DNA from: Nocardiopsis sp. YSL2
GTDB taxonomy: Bacteria; Actinomycetota; Actinomycetes; Streptosporangiales; Streptosporangiaceae
Assembly (NCBI RefSeq): GCF_030555055.1
Contig: NZ_JAMOAO010000001.1
Span: forward strand, 4,836,001 to 4,900,000
Reading direction: 5' to 3'
Length of the DNA: 64,000 bases
A model generated the notes under the pieces. That model saw only the letters and a program-made list of their open reading frames with translations. It was not told the origin of the DNA and did no database searches. The position numbers and the translations under genes are program-made. Each line of letters begins with the position of its first letter. The stretch's first letter is position 1. Positions 40,781 through 51,718 of this stretch are shown piece after piece.

Positions 40781-41242
40781 ATGAGCCCTTCGATCGCCAC
40801 CAACACCCGGGTCGACCTCGACGGCCTGCTGGACTTCGTGCGCACCCGCCACCACGCCCTGCTCATCACCCGGCGAGCGGACGGCGACCCGCAGGCCTCA
40901 CCCGTGGTGTGCGGGGTCGACGCCCAGGGCCGCATCGTGGTCTCCACCTACCCCGAGCGCGCCAAGGCCCGCAACGCCGCCCGCGACGCCCGGGCGAGCG
41001 TGGTCGTCCTCTCCGACGACTTCGACGGGCCCTGGGTGCAGGTCGACGGCGATGCCGAGGTCCTCGACGGCGAGGCGGCGGTGGAGCCGCTGGTGGAGTA
41101 CTTCCGGGTGATCTCCGGTGAGCACCCCGACTGGGACGAGTACCGCGCCGCCATGCGCCGTCAGGGCAAGGCCCTGGTGCGCGTCACGCCCCGGCGCTGG
41201 GGGCCGGTCGCCACCGGTGGGTTCCCCGCCGACCGGGTCTGA
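40781..41242 (+). CDS. PPOX-class F420-dependent split-barrel protein
   Basis: The 153-residue split barrel has FVRTRHHALLITRRADGDPQ, SPVVCGVDAQGRIVVSTYPE and KARNAARDARASVVVLS, ending RVTPRRWGPVATGG. This is the pattern of actinobacterial PPOX-class F420-binding oxidoreductases. ATG 40781 has only a weak RBS. It lies 64 bp after the sigma factor and is convergent with the AKR gene. Substrate not identified. Confidence 0.85.
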   Translation: MSPSIATNTRVDLDGLLDFVRTRHHALLITRRADGDPQASPVVCGVDAQGRIVVSTYPERAKARNAARDARASVVVLSDDFDGPWVQVDGDAEVLDGEAAVEPLVEYFRVISGEHPDWDEYRAAMRRQGKALVRVTPRRWGPVATGGFPADRV

Positions 41243-41248
41243 GCGCGG

Positions 41249-42244
<996 letters not shown>

Positions 42245-42358
42245 GCGAGGTTTCCCTTCGAGGCGTCCACGGGACACGGTCGCGTCCATCCTCGCACCTC
42301 GCGGCCGACGCAGTCCGCGCGGCCCGTTGCGCGTGGGCGCCGTGGGCGCCGCAGGTCA

Positions 42359-42376
42359 GGGCCGCCCGTGCGGCCC
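42359..42376. terminator. Hairpin downstream of the copper-storage gene
   Basis: GGGCCG-CCCGTG-CGGCCC is a perfect 6-bp stem in the 291-bp gap between the AKR start and the copper-storage stop. The rest of the gap shows no gene I can support. Confidence 0.35.
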
Positions 42377-42535
42377 GGGGCCCTCCCGCCCCGCCTCACC
42401 CTCGTGCGGATCCGCCTCGACGGGCCCCCGGGGCAGGCGGGTCCTCCCACTCCGTGGAGTACCGCCGCCCGTCCGGGCGCTTTCGGCCGGTCGTCCTCCG
42501 GGCGCGCGGCCCGGCACCGCCGTCGGCCGCGGTCG

Positions 42536-42940
42536 CTACAGGGTCGACAGCATGTCGCGGCACGCCTGCTCGCAGATCTGGCACTCCCGGGCGCAGATCC
42601 GGCAGTGCGCGTGCTCCGCGGCGTGCTGCTCGCACTCGGCCCGGCAGACCGCGCACACCGTCGCGCACGCGTTCAGGAGCGCTCGCAGCACGCGCTCCTC
42701 CGACCCGGTCTGCCGGGTCAGGACGCGCCGGGTGGCCCCGCACACCTCCGCGCAGTCGAGGGTGGTGCGCACGCACACGGTCAGGTCGGCCACGGACCGT
42801 TCGCTCAGACACGCGTCCGCGCACGCGTCGCAGGCCTCGGCACACGCCGCGCAGGCGTCGACGCAGGCCCGCAGGCGGGCCTGGTCGGTCCCCGTGATCG
42901 ACCCGGGGTACGTCTCCAGCATCCGCTCGGTGATGCTCAT
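42536..42940 (-). CDS. Cys-rich four-helix-bundle copper-storage protein (Csp/DUF326)
   Basis: The 134-residue protein has 18 cysteines in CxxxC and CxxC steps along predicted helices (ACVDACAACAEACDACADAC, NACATVCAVCRAEC, HCRICARECQICEQAC). This is the Csp pattern in which Cys line the core of a four-helix bundle and hold many Cu(I) ions. No export signal is visible, so it is a cytosolic Csp3-like form. ATG 42940 follows GGAGGGAGAG. A SigB-like promoter lies 38-61 bp upstream. It fits copper detoxification or storage under stress. Confidence 0.87.
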   Translation of the reverse strand: MSITERMLETYPGSITGTDQARLRACVDACAACAEACDACADACLSERSVADLTVCVRTTLDCAEVCGATRRVLTRQTGSEERVLRALLNACATVCAVCRAECEQHAAEHAHCRICARECQICEQACRDMLSTL

Positions 42941-42977
42941 GGCGACTCTCCCTCCCTTGTGTCCGTTATGGGGGCGA

Positions 42978-43001
42978 ATACCCGAGTTCGGCGCAGTAAA
43001 T
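42978..43001 (-). promoter_or_regulatory. SigB-like promoter of the copper-storage gene
   Basis: On the minus strand ATTT (43001-42998), a 14-bp spacer and GGGTAT (42983-42978) match the SigB/SigF-type consensus GTTT-N14-16-GGGTAT. The start codon follows 38 bp on. Confidence 0.5.
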
Positions 43002-43019
43002 CGGACCGCCCGGGTTGCG

Positions 43020-43044
43020 GTTACGGGCAGGGGCCGACGGGTAG
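43020..43044 (+). promoter_or_regulatory. SigB-like promoter of the small DUF gene
   Basis: GTTA (43020-43023), 15 bp and GGGTAG (43039-43044). The 12-mer GGGTAGCCGTAC starting at the -10 recurs exactly at 43497-43508 with the same 15-bp spacing to its -35. Confidence 0.55.
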
Positions 43045-43112
43045 CCGTACCCCTACAGCCGGCTGTACACAGGACCGCCACAGGCCGCGTCCACCAGGCG
43101 GGAGTGAACACC

Positions 43113-43433
43113 ATGAACCGGAAGACGCCCCCGATCGAGGACTACGAGGGCCTGCCGATCGCCACGGTGCAACACCGGATCCGCTCGCTCGACGGGGAGC
43201 AGATGAGGGAGCTCATCGCCTACGAGGAGCACCACGGCAACCGCACCGGGGTTCTGGAGATCCTCCACCAGCGTCTGCACGGGCTGGAGGAGGGGGCCGA
43301 GCCCTCGGGCGGCGACCAGGGCTTCCGACCGGAGACCCCGGGGCCCGCGCGCGGCGGTTCCCCCGTGGGGGAGGACACCACCGCGCCCAGGCAGGGCCTG
43401 CCGCCGGAGGGCTACCCCGAGGCCCGGCGCTAG
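43113..43433 (+). CDS. Small conserved actinobacterial protein (DUF8129-like N-terminal domain)
   Basis: The 106-residue protein has IEDYEGLPIATVQHRIRSLD, ELIAYEEHHGNRTGVLEIL and RLHGLEEGAEPSGGD. I know this helical domain from stress- and lipid-droplet-associated actinobacterial proteins, but no biochemical role is clear. The tail after residue 70 is Gly/Pro-rich and likely disordered. ATG 43113 follows GCGGGAGTGAACACC. The promoter ahead of it is SigB-like and shared in type with the next gene. Confidence 0.75.
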   Translation: MNRKTPPIEDYEGLPIATVQHRIRSLDGEQMRELIAYEEHHGNRTGVLEILHQRLHGLEEGAEPSGGDQGFRPETPGPARGGSPVGEDTTAPRQGLPPEGYPEARR

Positions 43434-43477
43434 CGCCGACGTCTGGTCAGGACCTGGTCAGGAAGGGTCCGCGTCGC

Positions 43478-43502
43478 GTTTTCGCCCGGCGCACGCGGGT
43501 AG
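43478..43502 (+). promoter_or_regulatory. SigB-like promoter of the membrane SDR gene
   Basis: GTTT (43478-43481), 15 bp and GGGTAG (43497-43502) are the best consensus match of the three. The start codon is at 43596 after AGGAGG. Confidence 0.6.
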
Positions 43503-43595
43503 CCGTACACCCACACGCGGTGCGGACCGACGACGGACGCGGAACGGCACGGCCGTGGCAGGCACCACGCCGACCGTTCCCAGGAGGCGGTTCCC

Positions 43596-44735
43596 ATGAT
43601 CCGATGGACGGTACCCGCGGCCCTGGCCGCCGGGCGCTGGGCCCTGTCCCGGCGCCGGCGGCGGCGTGAACGCGCACGCCCGGGCGAGCTGGTCCCGTGG
43701 GCGGTGGCCGGAGCTGTCGCGGGAGTCTCCGCCTCGGCGCTGGCCGAGCGCCGTCTCGCCGGCCTCCTGCGGGGCAGGGCCGTCCTCGTCACGGGCGGCA
43801 CCCGGGGACTCGGACTGCGGCTCGCCCGCGAGTTCGGCTCCTACGGCGCTGCGGTCGCGGTCTGCGGCCGGGACCGGGGCCGGCTGGACCGGGCCGTCGC
43901 GGGGCTCGCCGGGCGCGGGATCCGTGCGCACGGCATCCAGTGCGACCTGTCCGACCCCGAGCAGGCCGAGGCCGTGGTGGAGGAGGCCGCCGAGCGCCTC
44001 GGCGGGCTGGACGTGGTGGTCAACAACGCCGGGATCCTGCGCGTGGGACCGCGCGAGACCATGACGACCGCGGACGTCGAGGACGCCATGGCGGTCATGT
44101 TCTGGGGGCCCTACCACGTCGCGCGTGCTGCCTGGGGGCGGCTGCGCGAGTCCAGGGGCTCCTTCGTCACTATCACCTCCATCGGCGGCCACCTGGCACC
44201 GCCGCACCTGTGGCCCTACGCCTGTGCCAAGGCCGCGCAGGTCGCGCTCTCCGAGGGGCTCGCGGCCGAGAGCCAGGGCTCCGGCGTGCGCGTGACCACG
44301 GTGGTCCCGGGCCTGATGCGCACCGGTTCACCCCGGGGAGCCGTGTTCTCCGGCGCGCCCGAGCGCGAGTACGGCTGGTTCGCCGTGTGCGCGGGCCTGC
44401 CCCTGCTGTCCATGAGCGCCGATCGGGCCGCCCGCCGCATCGTGCGCGCCACGGTCCGCGGCCGCGGCTACGTGGTCCTAACGCCCGCGGCCCGCCTGGG
44501 GATGGCCGTCCACGGTCTCGCCCCGGGGCTGACGCAGCGGGCGATGGCCCTGGCGGGGTGGCTGCTGCCCGGCGTGCCGCCCGAACCCGAGCAGCGGCCG
44601 GGCACCGAGGCGGGACAGGGCCTGCCGGGGGTCGTGCGCGCGCTCAGCGCGCTCAACGAGGGCGCGGGCCGACGCCTCAACCAGCCCTCGCGTGCCGGAT
44701 CCGCGCCTCCCGGCGACGGCGGACGCGAACCGTAG
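43596..44735 (+). CDS. SDR-family protein with an N-terminal membrane/basic segment
   Basis: The 379-residue protein starts with a hydrophobic stretch, an Arg-rich patch (SRRRRRRERARP) and a second hydrophobic segment (WAVAGAVAGVSASAL), suggesting membrane association. The SDR domain follows: LVTGGTRGLG, NNAGILRVGP, Ser in TITSIGGHL and YACAK. The C-terminal region has another hydrophobic part (MALAGWLLPGV). Related stress-induced actinobacterial SDRs may act on lipids. It has the best SigB-like promoter of the island. Confidence 0.83.
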   Translation: MIRWTVPAALAAGRWALSRRRRRRERARPGELVPWAVAGAVAGVSASALAERRLAGLLRGRAVLVTGGTRGLGLRLAREFGSYGAAVAVCGRDRGRLDRAVAGLAGRGIRAHGIQCDLSDPEQAEAVVEEAAERLGGLDVVVNNAGILRVGPRETMTTADVEDAMAVMFWGPYHVARAAWGRLRESRGSFVTITSIGGHLAPPHLWPYACAKAAQVALSEGLAAESQGSGVRVTTVVPGLMRTGSPRGAVFSGAPEREYGWFAVCAGLPLLSMSADRAARRIVRATVRGRGYVVLTPAARLGMAVHGLAPGLTQRAMALAGWLLPGVPPEPEQRPGTEAGQGLPGVVRALSALNEGAGRRLNQPSRAGSAPPGDGGREP

Positions 44736-44751
44736 GCCCGGGGAGGTCGTC

Positions 44752-44990
44752 ATGACGCGCTTCGGATACTTCATCGCCGCGGAGGAGCACGGGCCCGCGG
44801 ATCTGGTCGAGCAGGCCAGGGGCGCCCGTGCGGCCCCGACCCCGAGGCCCGCGTCGCCGCGATCCGGCCCTGTGTCGAGGCCGCGGCCGACGAGGTCGGC
44901 GTCAACCACATCGGCGACGACCAGGAGGGCTTCTTCGAGTTCCACTCCAACGAGGTCCCGCCCCGTCTGCGGCGGATGGAGCGCGCCTGA
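44752..44990 (+). pseudogene. Decayed LLM-class F420-dependent oxidoreductase (internal deletion and frameshift)
   Basis: The start MTRFGYFIAAEEHGPADLVE (positions 44752-44811) is that of the glucose-6-phosphate-dehydrogenase-like F420 family (TIGR03557). After about 23 codons the frame loses this similarity. In another frame, from 44829 to the stop at 44988-44990, the sequence CGPDPEARVAAIRPCVEAAA and DDQEGFFEFHSNEVPPRLRR match the C-terminus of the same family. About 250 internal codons are missing and the ends are out of frame. The RBS GGGGAGG is still present. Confidence 0.75.
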
Positions 44991-45033
44991 CCGGCGGCCC
45001 GTCCCCGCGCCCGTTGTCGAAGGAGGACATCCC

Positions 45034-45204
45034 ATGCGCACCAGAGCACCGGTCCTGCGGTATCCGGACCCGCTTCCGCCGGATCCGTTCCCACCGAGCC
45101 CGGTTCCGCCGGACCCCTACCCGCCCTCGCCGGAGCCCGTCCCGCCCCCTGAACCGCCGTCGCCGGAGCCGCCGGGGCCCGAACCGGAACCCGAGCCGGT
45201 CTGA
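45034..45204 (+). CDS. Small proline-rich protein (half of its residues proline)
   Basis: The 56-residue frame begins MRTRAPVLRYPDPLPPDPF and continues as P, PP and PPP groups separated by Asp, Ser, Glu, Val or Tyr, ending in Pro-Glu pairs. I count 28 prolines. A strong AAGGAGG lies seven bases before the ATG, which is better than most starts in this window and argues for translation. There is no signal peptide or membrane segment. The clusters of prolines would need elongation factor P. No family is recognised. Two strong hairpins follow the stop. Confidence 0.6.
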   Translation: MRTRAPVLRYPDPLPPDPFPPSPVPPDPYPPSPEPVPPPEPPSPEPPGPEPEPEPV

Positions 45205-45215
45205 GCCGAGAGGAG

Positions 45216-45289
45216 GGCCGTCGCGGGGGCGACGGCCGCCGCCTGACGGGAGCACGTGCGGGGCGGGCCGGCCGCGGCGCGCCCCGCAC
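45216..45289. terminator. Two strong hairpins between convergent genes
   Basis: GGCCGTCGC-GGGG-GCGACGGCC (45216-45237) and GTGCGGGGCG paired with CGCCCCGCAC (45256-45265 and 45280-45289) are perfect stems. They lie between the proline-rich gene and the Clp gene stop, and can terminate both strands. Confidence 0.7.
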
Positions 45290-45301
45290 CGCCGATCGCG
45301 C

Positions 45302-47797
<2,496 letters not shown>

Positions 47798-47842
47798 CGG
47801 TTCTCGTCCCCCGTGCGTACGGTAGTTCTTTATTTACCCTAC

Positions 47843-47873
47843 GTGATGACTTTGAGGGGGTCGCCGTCATCAC
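47843..47873. promoter_or_regulatory. 8-bp inverted repeat between the AKR end and the Clp gene
   Basis: GTGATGAC (47843-47850) and GTCATCAC (47866-47873) are perfect reverse complements around 15 bases. The right arm overlaps the AKR stop. The site is either a weak terminator of the AKR gene or an operator of the Clp gene, whose AT-rich leader TTCTTTATTTACCC (plus-strand reading) lies next to it. Confidence 0.4.
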
Positions 47874-48829
47874 GCCCCGGTGTGGGAGGCCTCGTCCAGC
47901 CGGGCCCTCTCCTGGTCGCTGAGCCGCAGCTCGTCGACCGGAAGCAGTGCGGAGAGCTGGTCCAGGTCGCGGGCGCTGGCCAGCACCGAGGCGACGGCGG
48001 GCCGGTCCACGAGCCAGGCCAGCGCGACCGTCGCCGGGGCGACACCCCTGCGCGCGGCGATCGCGTCGAGTTCGGCCAGCACGCGCGGTCCCTGCGGACG
48101 GTCGAGGTAGGCGCCGGCGCGGCCGGCGCGCGGGCTGTCCCCCTGGCCGCCGCCCGGCCGGTACTTGCCGGTGAGGAAGCCGCGGGCCAGTCCGAAGTAG
48201 GGGAGCAGGGCCAGTTCCCGCTCCTGGGCCAGCGGGACCAGGTCGGCCTCGACGGCCCGCTCCATCAGGTTGTAGTGCGGCTGGACGCAGACCGGGGCGT
48301 GCAGGCCCCGCTCCCGGCACACGTCCAGCCACGCGGTGATCCGTTCCGGGCTGTGGTTGGACAGGCCGATGGCGCGCACCTTGCCCTCGTCGACCAGGGC
48401 GGAGAAGGCCTCGGCGCTCTCCTCGACCGGGGTGTCGGGGTCGTCGAAGTGCGCGTAGTAGAGGTCGACGGCCTCCACACCCAGGCGCTTGAGCGAGGCG
48501 TGCGCGGCGGCGCGGACGTTGTCGGCGGACAGCCCGGGGAAGGCGGGGTGTTGGCTGACCTTGGTGGCGATCACCAGGTCGTCGGGGCGGCCGCGGGAGG
48601 CCAGCCAGGCGCCGATGACCGTCTCGGACTCTCCGCCGGTGTGTCCCTCGACCCAGGCGGAGTAGGAGTCGGCGGTGTCGACGAAGGTGCCGCCCGCCTC
48701 GCGGAAGGCGTCCAGCAGGCGGAAGGAGGTCGCCTCGTCGGCCGTCCAGCCGAACACGTTGCCGCCCAGGCACAGGGGGGACACGAGGAGGTCGGAGCGG
48801 CCCAGTCGGCGCGAGGTGGTCTCGGTCAT
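47870..48829 (-). CDS. Aldo/keto reductase
   Basis: The 319-residue AKR has FVDTADSYSAW, IATKVSQHP and LYYAHFDDPDTP with the Asp-Tyr-Lys-His tetrad, and VQPHYNLMER. It is a general NADPH aldehyde or ketone reductase. The chosen ATG (48829) gives MTETTSRRLGRSDL. A GTG six bases upstream (48835) is an alternative. It lies 42 bp after an alpha/beta hydrolase on the same strand. Confidence 0.87.
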   Translation of the reverse strand: MTETTSRRLGRSDLLVSPLCLGGNVFGWTADEATSFRLLDAFREAGGTFVDTADSYSAWVEGHTGGESETVIGAWLASRGRPDDLVIATKVSQHPAFPGLSADNVRAAAHASLKRLGVEAVDLYYAHFDDPDTPVEESAEAFSALVDEGKVRAIGLSNHSPERITAWLDVCRERGLHAPVCVQPHYNLMERAVEADLVPLAQERELALLPYFGLARGFLTGKYRPGGGQGDSPRAGRAGAYLDRPQGPRVLAELDAIAARRGVAPATVALAWLVDRPAVASVLASARDLDQLSALLPVDELRLSDQERARLDEASHTGA

Positions 48830-48870
48830 GCTCACCCGTCTCGGAGTCGGTATCGGATCCTCCCCACACG

Positions 48871-49551
48871 CTAGGGGGTCGTGGCGAGTTCGACGAGGCG
48901 GCGGACCGTGCCCGCGGGGTCGACGATCTGGTGCAGGTGCGCGACGGCCCAGCCGCGTTCGCGCGCCTGGGCGGCGAGGCCGTCATAGGCGGTGCTGAAC
49001 CACAGGTAGGAGCAGGGGTGGTCGTCCCAGCCGCCGGGGACCGGGATCCTCTGCTCGAAGTAGGACAGCGGCAGGGTGGGCTGTTCTTCGACGACGGCGC
49101 GGCGGACCGACGGATCGGGGAACATGGGGGCGGTCTGGGCCTCGTCCCACCAGTCGGTCCAACGCGGCAGTCGGCCGTCCACCGCCATCGACCGGAGGAA
49201 CTCCAGCGGCCCGGGCGGAGCGGCCGGGGTGTCACCGTGCAGGGCCGGTAGCGCGGCGTCGACGAAGACCGAGCCGGCCACCGGATGGTCGAGGCCCGCG
49301 CTGACCGTCGGGAGGAACAGGCCCGCGTTGCTGTGGGCCACCAGCGTGACGGGGCTGTCGGCCGGGACCTGCCAGAGGTCGTCGCGGACGGCCTCGACCA
49401 CGCGGGGCCAGAACGGCGGTCCACCGGTACCGGTGTGCAGGAGTGACGGGACCCGTACCCGGAATCCCGCCGCCGCCAGGTGTTCGGCCACCGGGCGCCA
49501 CGTCGAGGGGCCCAGGGACGGACTGTGCACGAGAACGAAGATCGGTTGCAT
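48871..49551 (-). CDS. Alpha/beta hydrolase
   Basis: The 226-residue protein starts MQPIFVLVHSPSLGPSTWRP (HSP in place of the common HGxG oxyanion motif) and has nucleophile Ser in LVAHSNAGLFLP, followed by FVDAALP. The catalytic His is probably in the C-terminal HLHQIVDP. A longer frame to 49659 adds Arg-rich sequence without similarity. Substrate unknown. It diverges from the AGCS symporter gene across a 513-bp gap. Confidence 0.78.
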   Translation of the reverse strand: MQPIFVLVHSPSLGPSTWRPVAEHLAAAGFRVRVPSLLHTGTGGPPFWPRVVEAVRDDLWQVPADSPVTLVAHSNAGLFLPTVSAGLDHPVAGSVFVDAALPALHGDTPAAPPGPLEFLRSMAVDGRLPRWTDWWDEAQTAPMFPDPSVRRAVVEEQPTLPLSYFEQRIPVPGGWDDHPCSYLWFSTAYDGLAAQARERGWAVAHLHQIVDPAGTVRRLVELATTP

Positions 49552-49838
49552 GGGTCGATCCTGTCGTCCCGACCACCGCGGGCGCGACCGACACGGCCGG
49601 GGCGGTCGCCCTCGCCGCGGCACGGCGCACAGCCGATCCTGGCATAACGAATTGATCACGGTGACGTGGTTTCGAGGCGCCTTTCCCCAGGGTCGTGGGT
49701 CCGCGGCGGCTCGATCGCGGCAAGCCCGGCGGCGTCGGGCCTGTCGCCGCGTTGAACCGTTTTTGTCAACAGTGCTGACTCCCCGTGTTCGCGGGGTGGG
49801 TGCCTATGGGGCGAAAGTAAAGGTTCGCGACTGATGTG

Positions 49839-49866
49839 TTGCCTGCCACATATGTGCGCTTAGGAT
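49839..49866 (+). promoter_or_regulatory. Possible promoter in the long gap before the AGCS gene
   Basis: TTGCCT (49839-49844), 16 bp and TAGGAT (49861-49866) resemble an actinomycete housekeeping promoter. Transcription from it would begin near 49873 and give a leader of about 190 nt. In the rest of the 513-bp gap I see GTTGA-N10-TCAAC (49751-49770) and CCCCG-N6-CGGGG (49781-49796) but no gene. Confidence 0.45.
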
Positions 49867-49887
49867 CCCCAACGTGAAGTTCCGCTA

Positions 49888-49931
49888 AAGCCCGCCGGTA
49901 GGCCGGCTTAACGCCCCCGACCCTCGGGGCG
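49888..49931 (+). ncRNA. Structured 5' leader of the AGCS symporter mRNA (candidate cis-regulatory RNA)
   Basis: Two adjacent stems are visible. AAGCC-c-GCC-GGTA-GGC-c-GGCTT (49888-49909) has eight pairs and one C-C mismatch. CGCCCC-c-GA-ccc-TCGGGGCG (49912-49931) has eight pairs with one bulged C. They start about 15 nt after the predicted transcription start. I could not match them to the glycine, SAM, cobalamin or ydaO riboswitch consensus. Confidence 0.35.
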
Positions 49932-50064
49932 CCCGCGGCTTCGCCCACCAGTTCCGTTCGACGGACCCAGAGCCGACCGCCCACGAGGCGGCCGACGGGT
50001 CCCGTGCGGCCCGACCACCGGGCCCGCGGTGCCGCTCTGCCCGTCACACCCGAAAGGTGTGCTC

Positions 50065-51618
50065 ATGCTCAGCGCTGCCGCCGTCCCCCAGGAGGGGGGC
50101 ATCGGCGAGACCATCGAGACCGCGGTCGACACGGTGTTCAACCCCGTGGCGACCCTGCTCAGCGACGTGGTCTTCGCCCAGGTCACACTCTTCGGCGCCC
50201 AGTTCCCGTGGATCGTCGCCTGGCTGATCGCCGCCGGCGTCGTCTTCACCCTCTACCTCGGCTTCCTGCAGTTCCGCCGTCCCCTCACCGCCGTCCGGAT
50301 CGCCGGGCGCGGCCTGGGCGAGGACGCCCCGGGCGAGGTCACGCACTTCCAGGCGCTCACGGCCGCCGTGTCCGGCACCGTCGGTCTCGGCAACATCGCC
50401 GGTGTGGCCATCGCCGTCACCATCGGCGGACCCGGCGCCACGCTCTGGATGGTCCTGGCCGGCCTGCTGATGATGGCCGTCAAGTTCGCCGAGTGCACCC
50501 TGGGCGTGAAGTACCGGGAGATCGGCCCGGAGGGCGCCGTCAGCGGCGGACCCATGAAGTACCTCGCCAAGGGCCTGGCCGAGCGCGGACTGGGCGGGAT
50601 CGGCAAGGTCCTGTCGTGGATGACCGCCGTGTTCATCCTCATCTTCGCCATCGCGGGCGGGAACATGTTCCAGGCCAACCAGACCCTGGAGCAGCTCCGC
50701 TCGGTCACCGGCGGTGAGGCCGGACCGCTCGGCGGGAGCGGCGGCTCCTTCGTCTTCGGCGTGGTCCTGGCCGTGCTCGTCGGTGCCGTGGTCATCGGCG
50801 GGATCTCCAGCATCACCAAGGTGACGAGCAAGCTGGTGCCGAGCATGACCATCGTCTACGTTCTCGGCTGCCTGGTCGTCATCGGCGCCAACATCGCCCT
50901 GCTGCCCGACGCGTTCGCCCAGATCGTCTCGGGCGCCTTCGCTCCGACCGGCGTCGCGGGCGGTGCCGTCGGCGCCATGGTCATCGGTTTCCAGCGCGCC
51001 GCCTTCTCCAACGAGGCGGGCATCGGCTCGTCCCCGATCGCGCTGGCCACCGTCAAGACCAAGTACCCGGCCAGCGCCGGTCTGGTCGCCATGCTCGGCC
51101 CGTTCCTGGACACCGTCGTCATCTGCACGATGACCGCGCTGACCATCGTCATCGCCGCCCCGAGCTCCTGGACCGCGGCGCGCGAGGCCGCGGCGTCCGG
51201 CGGCGAGCTGCCCGGCGGCGTGAGCCTGACCTCGGACGCCTTCGGCAGCGTCATGCCGTGGTTCCCCTACGTCCTGACCGTCGCCGTCGTGCTGTTCGCC
51301 CTGAGCACCGTCATCACCTGGAGCTACTACGGCCTCAAGGGCTGGACGCACATCTTCGGCGCGGGGCGGCGCAGCGAGCGCGTGTACCTGGTCATCTACT
51401 GCGCGTTCCTGGTGGTCGGCTCCATGCTGACCCTGGGCGCCGTCCTGAGCATGGCCGACGCCCTGGTCTTCGCCGCGGCGTTCTTCAACATCGTCGGCCT
51501 GTACCTGCTGGCCCCGGTGGTGCGCAGGGAGCTCGCACGGCTGCTGGCCCACCTGCGCGGCGAGGACGAGGACAGCGGCAGCGACGAAGCGGACGAGGAC
51601 GCCGCCCTGAGCCGGTAG
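50065..51618 (+). CDS. Alanine/glycine:cation symporter (AGCS family)
   Basis: The 517-residue membrane protein has about 11 transmembrane segments. Family signatures are LTAAVSGTVGLGNIAGVAIA, GGPGATLWMVLAGLLMM, KFAECTLGVKYRE, GPMKYLAKGLAERGL and FSNEAGIGSSPIALATVKTK. It takes up alanine or glycine with sodium or protons. ATG 50065 follows GAAAGG; the same frame has a GTG six bases earlier. The long leader before it could carry regulation. A glycine role would connect loosely to the glycine-producing ethanolamine and dimethylglycine routes elsewhere in the window. Confidence 0.9.
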   Translation: MLSAAAVPQEGGIGETIETAVDTVFNPVATLLSDVVFAQVTLFGAQFPWIVAWLIAAGVVFTLYLGFLQFRRPLTAVRIAGRGLGEDAPGEVTHFQALTAAVSGTVGLGNIAGVAIAVTIGGPGATLWMVLAGLLMMAVKFAECTLGVKYREIGPEGAVSGGPMKYLAKGLAERGLGGIGKVLSWMTAVFILIFAIAGGNMFQANQTLEQLRSVTGGEAGPLGGSGGSFVFGVVLAVLVGAVVIGGISSITKVTSKLVPSMTIVYVLGCLVVIGANIALLPDAFAQIVSGAFAPTGVAGGAVGAMVIGFQRAAFSNEAGIGSSPIALATVKTKYPASAGLVAMLGPFLDTVVICTMTALTIVIAAPSSWTAAREAAASGGELPGGVSLTSDAFGSVMPWFPYVLTVAVVLFALSTVITWSYYGLKGWTHIFGAGRRSERVYLVIYCAFLVVGSMLTLGAVLSMADALVFAAAFFNIVGLYLLAPVVRRELARLLAHLRGEDEDSGSDEADEDAALSR

Positions 51619-51645
51619 CCCCGTCCGCTGCGCGGTCGGCTCCAC

Positions 51646-51678
51646 GGCGCCCGGCCGGGTCGGTCCCGGCCGGGCGCC
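51646..51678. terminator. Bidirectional hairpin between the AGCS gene and xylulokinase
   Basis: GGCGCCCGGCCGGG (51646-51659), loop TCGGT and its perfect complement (51665-51678) give a 14-bp stem between convergent genes. Confidence 0.75.
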
Positions 51679-51718
51679 GCGCGCCCCGCGAGGCGACGCG
51701 GCACCCGCCGAACACCCG

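Noticed and set aside
49776-49800. CCCCG-N6-CGGGG stretch resembling a type I-E CRISPR repeat
   Set aside because: Single copy, no spacers and no cas genes nearby. It is an ordinary hairpin.
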